Assembly (NCBI GenBank): GCA_024228575.1
Contig: JAAETH010000050.1
Coordinates: forward strand, 1-36,481
Length of the DNA: 36,481 nucleotides
Direction of reading: 5' to 3'
Source of the DNA: Actinomycetes bacterium
Lineage (GTDB): Bacteria; Actinomycetota; Acidimicrobiia; Acidimicrobiales; Poriferisodalaceae
The notes under the pieces: model-generated
Told to the model about the DNA's origin: nothing
Database searches by the model: none
The model's input: only the letters and a program-made list of their open reading frames with translations
Shown here: piece after piece, positions 24,563-31,586 of the stretch
How positions within the stretch are numbered: position 1 is the stretch's first letter
Layout: every line of letters begins with the position of its first letter
Position numbers and translations under genes: made by a program

Positions 24563-25210
24563 CTACACCGTTGCGGTGAGCGGGTTCGGTCCGTTCACGA
24601 ACACGCGGTCGCCGCGCCGTACGGTGACAGGCCCGTGCCCAGGGTCGATCAGCAACAAGAACCCTCGCCGTCCCCCACCTAGGAACTTCAGGACCTCGCC
24701 GAGGTGTGGGCCGGGCACGTGGCCGTGTGGGCGTTGCAGGCAGAATCGACTGAACTCGGTACAGGGTTCGGCAAAGCTGACCAGGTTGAGGAGCGCTGCC
24801 TCACCGGTGTCCTGATTCTCGATCGTCAGCGATCCGCGGAGATCCTCCGGCCAGACTTCGGCGGGGTGCTCGATGATGATGTTCTCGCCCGCGATGCCGT
24901 CGACCATGTGATCGCCGAACTCGCGACGCATCGCGTCGTAGTGCGCGGAGAATCCGATACAGACGAGATCGTCATCGTCGTATTGTTTGCCGGGATGATC
25001 GAGATGATGGATGTCGAGCACACGTTCGCCACCGTCGAGCGTGGCCTCGATGCCCCGATTGCTGATCTGGAGACTGTCGACCTCCACGCGCCGGTCGGCA
25101 TCGTAGAAGTGTTTCGCCGGTCCGGGCCCAGGATTGTCGATGATCAGACCGTCGGGTTGCACCTGAACGAGGCTGACCACCCCGAAGGGCCGCATTTCAC
25201 CTACATCCAC
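24563..25210 (-). CDS. MOSC-like domain protein
   Basis: This 215-aa protein resembles stand-alone MOSC-fold proteins. An N-terminal strand set is followed by the GENIIIE segment, which is typical of MOSC (G-E-N-[IL]). Next comes a Cys-containing stretch FAEPCTEFSRFCL at the position of the MOSC molybdenum-cofactor cysteine region, and a C-terminal GHGPVTVRRGDRV. A role in Moco or sulfur transfer is possible but not shown. GTG 25210 is chosen because GGAGG lies 6 nt upstream on the minus strand (25217-25221). A start at the ATG five codons later, 25195, is possible. Confidence 0.65.
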   Translation of the reverse strand: MDVGEMRPFGVVSLVQVQPDGLIIDNPGPGPAKHFYDADRRVEVDSLQISNRGIEATLDGGERVLDIHHLDHPGKQYDDDDLVCIGFSAHYDAMRREFGDHMVDGIAGENIIIEHPAEVWPEDLRGSLTIENQDTGEAALLNLVSFAEPCTEFSRFCLQRPHGHVPGPHLGEVLKFLGGGRRGFLLLIDPGHGPVTVRRGDRVFVNGPNPLTATV

Positions 25211-25287
25211 GAAGATCCTCCAAGGCCGACGATGGGACACCACATGTCGGCCGAGCCTAGGTGTTCAACGACGCCTTGGCCGCAAGC

Positions 25288-27924
25288 TCAGCGGGCACTG
25301 ATGGCGACGATCGGGTCGGTCAACTCGGTGTCGCCGAGGCTTCCGAGGAATGGCAGATCGCTGAAGGTGAAGACCCCACCATCGCCTGCGACGAGCAGGT
25401 AGCCGTTGCCGTAGGGCACCATCCCATCGATGGATGCGACCAGGGATTCACCTACCGGCAGCACCCCCGGAATCGAACCTCGGAACGGAGCGTCGAAACC
25501 GAACACACCGCCGTCGGCGGCGACAAACCAGTAGCCGATGCCATCAGGGTCTGGGGTCATGCCGACGACAGGTGCATCGAGCGTCACACCTGGCAACACC
25601 TGTGGAACCGATCCACGGAATCTCGCGTCGCCGAAACTGAACAAACCACCGTCGCTGCCAACCATGTAGTAGCCCAGCCCCGACGGTGTTGCCGCGGCGT
25701 CGATGATCTGCCCGTCGAGCACGAAGTCGCTGAGATCGCCGAACAGCTCGGCCGAGCCGAACGCGGCCACCCGACCGGTATCCGAGATAATCCAGTAGCC
25801 CTCGCCGTCGGGCGTTGCAGCCATTGTCGTGATCGTCTCGCCCAGACCCAACCAGGTCGGATCGATGTTTCCCAGGTGCGGGGCAGCACCAAAACCGTGC
25901 ACGACACCCGACGTATCAACGACCCAGTAGCCATCGTCGACGGGATGCAGGACGATGGCGGTCGCTTCGGTCATCGCTTGGTCACCCAGGTGGATGGTGT
26001 CGCCGAACGTGTAGACATCGCCAGCACGAGTCACCACCGCGTAGCCCTCACCCGGATCGTCGGACGGCAGTGTGGTGGTTGTGGTCGAAGAGGTGGATGT
26101 CATCGACGAAGTGGATGTCGTCGACGTGGTGGTGGTCAGAGTGGTCGAGGTGCTCGTCGTCGCGGTGGGCACTGTGGAGGTGGTTGTGGTCGAAGAGGTG
26201 GATGTCGTTGTGGTGGTTGCTGCCGTCGTGGTTGTGGTCGTGGTGGTTGTCGTCGTCGGCGGCGTGCAATCGGCTGGGAGCAGTCCACCGAAGGAGTTGT
26301 CGTCGACAACGGTCGACCAGAGCTCGGGGGTCCTGGCGTCGATACCGATCACAGCGTTTGCTCCGCCGGCTGCCAGACCAACGGCGATCTGCGTACCCCA
26401 TATCCCCTCGGCTTCGACCGTCAGCGTTCCGGGTACCAGCGATGGGGCCGAGCCGACGCCCAGATCACCCGAGGTGATCGATAGGTCGGCCCCACAACCA
26501 TCGGTGGTCGAGATGGCGACCCCGTCGGAGAAGTTGCCAAAAGCCCGGCCGGTCACAAGGGGTGGGTCGAGGAACAGTGCCTCATCGCCCGAACCGTAGA
26601 GCAACGAGAAGGACTCCAGGGTGCTGTTCACCCCCAACACGAGTTGATCACCCTTGGGCCCCCTAGACCGGAAGAGCGGGCAATCGACATCGAGTGTGCA
26701 GGTGATGGCGTCACCGCCCAAGGGTGCGAGGGTGGGGATCTTCGTCGAGGTCGGGCGCAGCGAGCTGTGCAGATCGAGCACCACCAGACCATCGTGGTTC
26801 CAGACCTCGATCATCGGTCCAGCCGTGGTCCATCCCGATGTGGCCTCGCCCGCGCCGTCGACGATGTTGATTCCGGCCCCGTCCGCACCGTACGGGATGT
26901 AGCCGCTGACCGGTCGATCGGCCGTGGGAGCGATGCGAGCCCCCTCGGCCGGATACCAACGACCGTACGGCAGCACTATTTCGAGTTCGACATGTCGATC
27001 GTCCTCGGGCCACCACCCACCGCCGAGGCCGGATCCGGCGTGGCCGCCTGCGGCCAGGTCGGTTCGAGTGGACGGAGGAAAAGCTCCTATGACCCCGATG
27101 GCACTCAGCCTCTGGATGAAGAACCGTCCGTCGTCGTCTGTCAGGTGTGTTGTCAGATCGAGGCCGTTGATCCACGATGCGATGCGGACCGCGGCGCCGG
27201 CGACCGGACTACCTTTCGGGTCGACAACCCGGCCACTCACGGTTGGTCTCTCGGTAACTGTGAGGGGATCGGGGATGGTGAGCGTCGATCCCGATGCGAC
27301 TGGCGGGATGTCGTGGTGGGAAGTGCTCGACGAACCCGTGAGGCTTACTCCGGCCTCAAAAGGCGCCGGATAGATGGATGCCGTGTACCAACCGTCACCC
27401 TCATCGACGACGCCCGTGCTGGTCGATCCACCGTACGTCCACGGCGACACACTCACCGACAAGGGCGACACAACGCTGCCGTCGACCTCGGAGACAGCTC
27501 GGAACCGCACAGATGCGGGAGGTGTCATCTCGATGCGCACCAGGGTTTCGGCGTCGGCGACGATGGTCGCCGTCACCATCTCACCCCGCACATTGTTGCC
27601 GCCATCGATGCGACCCGAGTCGTCGTCGCCGTAGAAGTCGTGGACGGCGAAGAAGGTGTGCTCGCCGGCGGCGATCCCTGTGATCGACGTGGAAAGGTCG
27701 CTGTACTCAGCCCGGACCCACCCGGGATCGCCGATGATGACATCTAGGACCCTCGCCTGAAGCGGTAGCCCTGTCGCCGAGTCGACGACCTCGAAGTGCA
27801 CCGATCCCGAGCCCGCCGCGCTCACACCGGGGGCAGCGACAAGCAGCGTCAACATGGCGACGGCAACAAGAACCAACAGACCTGTCGCTCCTGGCCCACG
27901 AAGGGCACGAGTTCCCACCAGCAT
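25288..27924 (-). CDS. Large secreted protein with Thr-rich linker and C-terminal GYWxVxxDGGVF repeats
   Basis: This 878-aa protein has a Sec signal peptide (Arg-containing N-terminus, LLVLVAVAMLTLLVAAPGVSA with likely cleavage after SA). A long extracellular beta-rich part follows, containing a carboxypeptidase-regulatory-like domain (VSGRVVDPKGSPVAGAAVRIASW...DDDGRFF, about 230-275). Then come a low-complexity Thr/Ser linker (about 555-620) and a C-terminal array of about six units of GYWxVxxDGxVxxFGxAxxxGS type (about 630-878). These repeats probably form a beta-propeller-like domain and are very frequent in Acidimicrobiia surface proteins. The binding partner is unknown. No cell-wall sortase motif or C-terminal anchor is visible. 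The gene is monocistronic, with a MOSC-like gene 77 bp downstream. Confidence 0.85.
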   Translation of the reverse strand: MLVGTRALRGPGATGLLVLVAVAMLTLLVAAPGVSAAGSGSVHFEVVDSATGLPLQARVLDVIIGDPGWVRAEYSDLSTSITGIAAGEHTFFAVHDFYGDDDSGRIDGGNNVRGEMVTATIVADAETLVRIEMTPPASVRFRAVSEVDGSVVSPLSVSVSPWTYGGSTSTGVVDEGDGWYTASIYPAPFEAGVSLTGSSSTSHHDIPPVASGSTLTIPDPLTVTERPTVSGRVVDPKGSPVAGAAVRIASWINGLDLTTHLTDDDGRFFIQRLSAIGVIGAFPPSTRTDLAAGGHAGSGLGGGWWPEDDRHVELEIVLPYGRWYPAEGARIAPTADRPVSGYIPYGADGAGINIVDGAGEATSGWTTAGPMIEVWNHDGLVVLDLHSSLRPTSTKIPTLAPLGGDAITCTLDVDCPLFRSRGPKGDQLVLGVNSTLESFSLLYGSGDEALFLDPPLVTGRAFGNFSDGVAISTTDGCGADLSITSGDLGVGSAPSLVPGTLTVEAEGIWGTQIAVGLAAGGANAVIGIDARTPELWSTVVDDNSFGGLLPADCTPPTTTTTTTTTTTAATTTTTSTSSTTTTSTVPTATTSTSTTLTTTTSTTSTSSMTSTSSTTTTTLPSDDPGEGYAVVTRAGDVYTFGDTIHLGDQAMTEATAIVLHPVDDGYWVVDTSGVVHGFGAAPHLGNIDPTWLGLGETITTMAATPDGEGYWIISDTGRVAAFGSAELFGDLSDFVLDGQIIDAAATPSGLGYYMVGSDGGLFSFGDARFRGSVPQVLPGVTLDAPVVGMTPDPDGIGYWFVAADGGVFGFDAPFRGSIPGVLPVGESLVASIDGMVPYGNGYLLVAGDGGVFTFSDLPFLGSLGDTELTDPIVAISAR
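26071..26259 (-). repeat. Low-complexity Thr/Ser linker in the secreted protein
   Basis: About 63 codons are almost only Thr and Ser (ACC/ACG/ACA/TCC/TCG), giving a degenerate triplet-type repeat. This is an extended, probably glycosylatable linker between the N-terminal part and the repeat domain. Such tracts are prone to length change. Confidence 0.8.
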
Positions 27925-28014
27925 CCTGCAAATACTAGCACTCTGCGTGAGTGCCCGCCAAGGTCAGGACCCTCACCCGCTGGCATCTCCTGCACCAATT
28001 TCCTCAGGGGAGAA

Positions 28015-28119
28015 CGTCTACGGGTCATTGGGCCCTGGGAGACGGGTTCTTGTTGCGGCAGTGTCGAGTAGACGATGGTGTTCGACGGACAAGCCCTTGC
28101 AGGGGCTGAGCCGAACACC
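28015..28119 (+). ncRNA. Structured leader RNA candidate of the small-ORF/membrane-protein operon
   Basis: Two stems lie in tandem upstream of the 30-codon ORF. CGTCTAC (28015-28021) pairs with GTAGACG (28068-28074) around a 46-nt G-rich domain. GGTGTTCG (28077-28084) pairs with CGAACACC (28112-28119), enclosing an inner stem AGCCC/GGGCT (28092-28096/28103-28107). The last stem ends one base before the SD GAGGAGG (28121-28127), so folding could govern ribosome access. I match it to no known riboswitch class. The call rests on base pairing in one sequence only. Confidence 0.45.
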
Positions 28120-28132
28120 TGAGGAGGTCGCA

Positions 28133-28225
28133 ATGACCCACGAAACAGGCAACCGCGCTCGAGCGGATACGAGCGACGGCAGCGGTGCGGCTGACCCCGT
28201 TCGGGAGTGCCCGCCGTGGATGTGA
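28133..28225 (+). CDS. 30-aa small ORF (possible leader peptide)
   Basis: An ATG preceded at 5 nt by the strong SD GAGGAGG opens a 31-codon frame including the stop. The peptide is MTHETGNRARADTSDG onward, hydrophilic, ending CPPWM. Its TGA overlaps the GTG of the next gene (GTGA), so its translation would feed ribosomes into the membrane protein, which has no SD of its own. It could be a leader peptide needed for coupling or a functional micropeptide. It follows the structured leader directly. Confidence 0.6.
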   Translation: MTHETGNRARADTSDGSGAADPVRECPPWM

Positions 28226-28653
28226 CCGCCTCAACCTGGGGCGTCGCCCTGGTCGGACTCGGACTGATCTCACTACTCTCCGTGGCGCAGCTCATTGCGG
28301 TGATACGTCCACGGGCACAGTGGACGATCGAGAACGTCTATGGCGGCTCGCCCGACAACACCGACCCCGCCGCCTACTTCGCTTTCAACCAAGCGATGGC
28401 GTGGGCGGACCCGTTCTTGTGGGCGCCATTGCAGATCGCAGGCAGCATCGGCATGCTCCTTGGCGAGCGGTGGGGTTTCCTGCTCGCACTCATGGCATCG
28501 GTCCCGTACTGGTACACCGCTGTTTTCCTGTATGTGTGGGACCGCGATCTCGCAAGCCGTCGCAACACCGTCGGGTACTGGGTCGCTTGGGCCATCTGGC
28601 CGGCCTTCGGGATCGTCGAGGGTGTCTACTGCTTCGTCCGGCTGGTGGAGTGA
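28222..28653 (+). CDS. Small membrane protein, four hydrophobic segments, function unknown
   Basis: This 143-aa protein has about four hydrophobic helices: WGVALVGLGLISLLSVAQLIAVI, PFLWAPLQIAGSIGMLL, WGFLLALMASVPYWYTAVFLYVW, and a C-terminal YWVAWAIWPAFGIVEGVYCFV. The external loop between helices 1 and 2 is acidic and Asn-rich (NVYGGSPDNTDPAAYFAF). I recognise no family. The GTG at 28222 overlaps the stop of the small ORF (GTGA). A GTG at 28207 would be an alternative start. The next gene begins 3 bp after the stop. Confidence 0.7.
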   Translation: MTASTWGVALVGLGLISLLSVAQLIAVIRPRAQWTIENVYGGSPDNTDPAAYFAFNQAMAWADPFLWAPLQIAGSIGMLLGERWGFLLALMASVPYWYTAVFLYVWDRDLASRRNTVGYWVAWAIWPAFGIVEGVYCFVRLVE

Positions 28654-28656
28654 TCC

Positions 28657-29088
28657 ATGAACGTTGTGTTGGGAATCATCGTCGTCGCCCTCTCGCTGCT
28701 CGCCTGGATCGGTCAGGCCCTGGCGTTTCTTGCCCCATCGACCGCTGTGCGATGGCAGCTGATGGAGGCCGAGGACACCGTCGACCCTGTGTTCTGGGCC
28801 GATATCCGAGCCGAAGCTCTCTGGGACACGCTGACCCTTTGGGTGATGGTCGCAGCTGGGGTCGGGCTGATCGTCGACTCGTCGACGTGGCCGTACTTCG
28901 GTCTCGTGGGAGGCGGGATCTACCTCTACTTCGGAGGCCGTGGGATCTGCGCCCGGGTCACGATGACACAACGAGGACTGCGCATCGGAGCGCCGAAGAG
29001 TGTCGGGGTCGGCATCGCCTTCCTCGCCTTGTGGACGGCGATGGCACTCATCACCATCGTCGCCGCCGTCGTGACTCTCACGAGTTGA
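28657..29088 (+). CDS. Small membrane protein, four hydrophobic segments, function unknown
   Basis: This 143-aa membrane protein has about four hydrophobic helices: VVLGIIVVALSLLAWIGQALAFL, LTLWVMVAAGVGLIVD, WPYFGLVGGGIYLYFGG, and VGVGIAFLALWTAMALITIVAAVVTL. An acidic loop with EAEDTVDPVFWADIRAE lies between helices 1 and 2. It has the same length and similar topology as its upstream neighbour, and the ATG is only 3 bp behind that gene's stop, so the two probably form one complex. No family is recognised. Confidence 0.7.
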   Translation: MNVVLGIIVVALSLLAWIGQALAFLAPSTAVRWQLMEAEDTVDPVFWADIRAEALWDTLTLWVMVAAGVGLIVDSSTWPYFGLVGGGIYLYFGGRGICARVTMTQRGLRIGAPKSVGVGIAFLALWTAMALITIVAAVVTLTS

Positions 29089-29270
29089 CAGGCCGGAGAA
29101 ACCTTCGACGGACGACCGTCTCGCCATGGTGGGTGCCACGGCGGTGACCAGAGCAGGGCCGTGGCAGCACGAAACAAGCAAACTTTTTGGCCAAACGCTC
29201 ACAATCTGAGTTCTGTCGCCGACTAGGAGCCGCGGATGGCTGTGTGGCCTTCTGAACCATGGAGGCCTCA

Positions 29271-30080
29271 ATGCAGACCTATGACGACGCCAACCCCGTC
29301 GAACTCGCACCAGGCGTCTTTCACCTTGGGGTGAAGGACGAACAAAACGCATGGGCCAACGTGCCCTACCTGGTCACCAGCAACGGTGAAGCTGCCCTGA
29401 TCGACCCCGGCTCGGCCAAGCCCGAGTTCTACGCGTGTGTACTTCGCAAGGTCAACCAGGTCATTGATCCGCGAGACATCACCACGCTGATTGTGCAGCA
29501 CCAAGATCCCGATCTGTGTGCAGCACTGCCCCTCTTCGAGCGCGTCGTGAGCCCCGACGTCAAGATCTACACGCCCGTAGAGTCTCTGCTACTCGTTCAG
29601 CACTATGGATTGTCATCCGAGCTGGTCGGGGTAGAGGACGGCGAGAGCATCACCGTTGGTGGCAATCGCCAGCTCTCGTTCTTCATGACCCCCTACGCCC
29701 ACTTCATCGGGTCGATGGTCACCTTCGACCATGAGTCGAGGTCGCTCTTCACCTCTGACGCCTTCGGGGGTTTCACGATTGCAGACAACATCGTCGCGGA
29801 CGGTTCCTACCCGGAGCATCTGACGACCTTCCTCGGTCAGTATCTGGGTTCAAAACGTGCTCTCGAGTACGCACTCAAGAGGATCGAACAGCTCATCGCC
29901 GGACCCGGAGTGGCTCGCTTCTGCCCCCAGCACGGCTGCATCATCCCCGAGGAGCAAATCCCGGTCTACATGAATGCTGCCCACGGCCTCAAGGTCGGGG
30001 ATGAGATCGATCGCCTCGCTGCCAAGAACGGAATCGCCCTCGAGTGGTCCGAGCACTGCCAAGTTCTGCAGAGCAACTGA
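29271..30080 (+). CDS. Metallo-beta-lactamase-fold ODP-type diiron protein
   Basis: This 269-aa cytoplasmic protein resembles the oxygen-binding diiron (ODP) / flavodiiron metallo-beta-lactamase domain. Ligand motifs by position: QHQDPD (His77, Asp79, Asp81), PYAHFIGSM (His), LFTSDAFGG (Asp) and CPQHG (His). In classical flavodiiron proteins the first motif is HxExDH; here Glu is Asp and the final His is Leu. It lacks the flavodoxin domain, so it is more likely a sensor of O2, NO or peroxide, or a hydrolase, than a complete NO/O2 reductase. GGAGG at 29261-29265 sets the ATG at 29271. A small gene follows after 13 bp. Confidence 0.82.
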   Translation: MQTYDDANPVELAPGVFHLGVKDEQNAWANVPYLVTSNGEAALIDPGSAKPEFYACVLRKVNQVIDPRDITTLIVQHQDPDLCAALPLFERVVSPDVKIYTPVESLLLVQHYGLSSELVGVEDGESITVGGNRQLSFFMTPYAHFIGSMVTFDHESRSLFTSDAFGGFTIADNIVADGSYPEHLTTFLGQYLGSKRALEYALKRIEQLIAGPGVARFCPQHGCIIPEEQIPVYMNAAHGLKVGDEIDRLAAKNGIALEWSEHCQVLQSN

Positions 30081-30093
30081 GAAAGAACCGGAC

Positions 30094-30333
30094 ATGGACC
30101 CAGTATTTATTGCCCAAGCTGTTTTCGACAAGTGCCTAGGGGTGACCGTGACGGATCGCCGCGACGAGCTCCGCTCCGCCTTCACCGATGCAGGTATCGC
30201 CATTGCCGCCGATGGCACAACAGTCACCAGCGTCGCTTCCGAAGCCTCGTTCGAGTTGCTCTCGTCAAAGCTGAAATCGTCGATGCCAACGGCATCAATG
30301 ACGGTGAAGCGCGTCGTGGGCGCCAACGGCTAG
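30094..30333 (+). CDS. Small hypothetical protein, probable partner of the ODP protein
   Basis: This 79-aa protein begins 13 bp after the ODP gene, so the two are probably co-transcribed. It has an N-terminal helix with one Cys (FIAQAVFDKCLGV), a central TVTDRRDELRSAFTDAGIAIAADG, and a basic C-terminal half (ELLSSKLKSSMPTASMTVKRVV). There is no membrane segment. I recognise no family. The stretch to 30600 behind it shows no gene. Confidence 0.55.
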   Translation: MDPVFIAQAVFDKCLGVTVTDRRDELRSAFTDAGIAIAADGTTVTSVASEASFELLSSKLKSSMPTASMTVKRVVGANG

Positions 30334-30600
30334 GTGCTCTGAACCGACCCCTCAACCGAACGGTCATCGGCAGCACCCGTCCCGTCCGTTGCGCGGGGAA
30401 CAGTCGCACGACGCTGCCGAAATGGCGAGTCACTTCACGAAGACCGCGCCGGACCAGCAGATGTTGTAGCTCCGCAGACCAAGATCTGGAATTGGATCGC
30501 AATACCAGAGGGGCGTAGCCTCCGCGGTTGAAGCCGTCGGCGGTCGCCGTCCTGCCGGTCCGGTTCGGCCCGCAGCCCAGCTCGGGTATGGAGGTTCCCC

Positions 30601-31014
30601 ATGGCGATCGAAACGAACCCAGACGCCTTGGCGCGGATGGCGGCAGCAGATGCCGATGACCCGGTCGTGATGCTCAATCTCCTGCGCTACCGGGCACAAG
30701 CCGAGGACGGCCATGGCGTCGACGGGATGACGGGTGAAGCCGCGTACCGCGAGTACGGCAAGCGGTTCGCCGAGCTGAATCCCCGCTTCGGCGGCGAGCC
30801 GATCTGGATGGGTCGCGCCGACGATGTGATCATCGGAGACGAGGAATGGGACATCGTCATCCTCGTCCGCTACCCGACCCGACGCCATTTCGTCACAATG
30901 CTCGCGGACCCGGACTACCAGGCGATCGCCCCCATCCGGGCCGCCGCTCTCGCGGACTCCCGACTGATCGAGACCACCCAACTCCTGCCTCCACCCGATC
31001 AAGGCGGACGGTGA
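30601..31014 (+). CDS. DUF1330-like protein
   Basis: This 137-aa soluble protein has a dimeric alpha/beta-barrel-type fold as in DUF1330. DDPVVMLNLLRYRAQA opens the core strand, then GEAAYREYGKRFAELNPRFGGEPIWMGRAD, then DEEWDIVILVRYPTRRHFVTMLADPDYQAIAPIRAAALADSRLIET. Function is unknown in this family. A strong SD (GGAGG at 30590-30594) precedes the ATG. Confidence 0.82.
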   Translation: MAIETNPDALARMAAADADDPVVMLNLLRYRAQAEDGHGVDGMTGEAAYREYGKRFAELNPRFGGEPIWMGRADDVIIGDEEWDIVILVRYPTRRHFVTMLADPDYQAIAPIRAAALADSRLIETTQLLPPPDQGGR

Positions 31015-31090
31015 AACCAAACGGTGTTTCATCGGGACTGCCGTCCGCCCAGTGTTCTCCAGTAGCCCCCGGTGACGACGTATCGGTCGG

Positions 31091-31498
31091 ATGAGGTGTT
31101 GGCTACGCCGCCAGACCGCCGATCATCTGCTCATCGAACGATCTGGTGAGGTTGGTGTTCGTCTCATCGAGATCCTCCACACAGCCGCCCGGGCATCTGT
31201 GACGGCCGCGATCATGAAACCAGCGACGGTGATCGGCTGGCACTGGCGACTCATCGCACACCGATCGCATACCCCCGGACAACGAAACGAACAGGACGTC
31301 CACCGACACCGACCGAGCCGAGACGCCTCGGGCACGATGAGCGATCCGGCACGCGAGAATGCGAGCCAGATGAGCCACGAGATCAGTGACTGTGCCGTGT
31401 CGACGGTGGTGACCGAAAATCGCCTCCCGCCAGGGACGACGCGTCTTCGGCACCCAAGGACGCTGCGGGGGCGGTCTTCCGGAGGACCTCACAACTGA
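31091..31498 (+). pseudogene. Degenerate rve-type integrase/transposase remnant (tentative)
   Basis: The region 31015-31586 has no intact gene. In the plus frame from 31091 the translation contains MKPATVIGWHWRLIAHR...HTPGQRN. This resembles the N-terminal part of rve-type integrases (xxPATVLxWHRRLxAxxWTxPxRR). Further on come ARENASQMSHEI and VSTVVTENRLPPGTTR, resembling the following ARENPxWGYxRIHGEL and VSxxTVRRxLxxxxLPPAPRR. No DDE core follows, and the match is weak and interrupted. The identification is by memory of family consensus only. Confidence 0.4.
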
Positions 31499-31519
31499 GC
31501 CTTCACCGGACCCAGGGCG

Positions 31520-31532
31520 GTTCAGACTGAAC
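31520..31532. promoter_or_regulatory. 13-bp palindrome upstream of xsc
   Basis: GTTCAG-A-CTGAAC is centred 61 bp before the xsc start codon, a good place for an operator of the taurine genes. No regulator gene is next to it in the window. Short palindromes of this size can occur by chance. Confidence 0.4.
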
Positions 31533-31586
31533 TACGGTCTTGCCGACACCAATACATCCCCACCAACCGTTCTTGAGGAGGGCAGT

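Noticed and set aside
26071-26259. Repetitive tract as a possible CRISPR or satellite array
   Set aside because: It is a Thr/Ser coding linker inside one long open frame, with no spacer structure.
28015-28119. Assignment of the structured leader to a known riboswitch class
   Set aside because: I could not match conserved cores of the classes I know (TPP, cobalamin, SAM, guanidine, c-di-GMP, Moco); it is kept only as an unassigned structured leader.
30334-30600. Possible gene or RNA between the 79-aa gene and DUF1330
   Set aside because: No frame with plausible composition and start, and no convincing hairpin beyond small GC stems.
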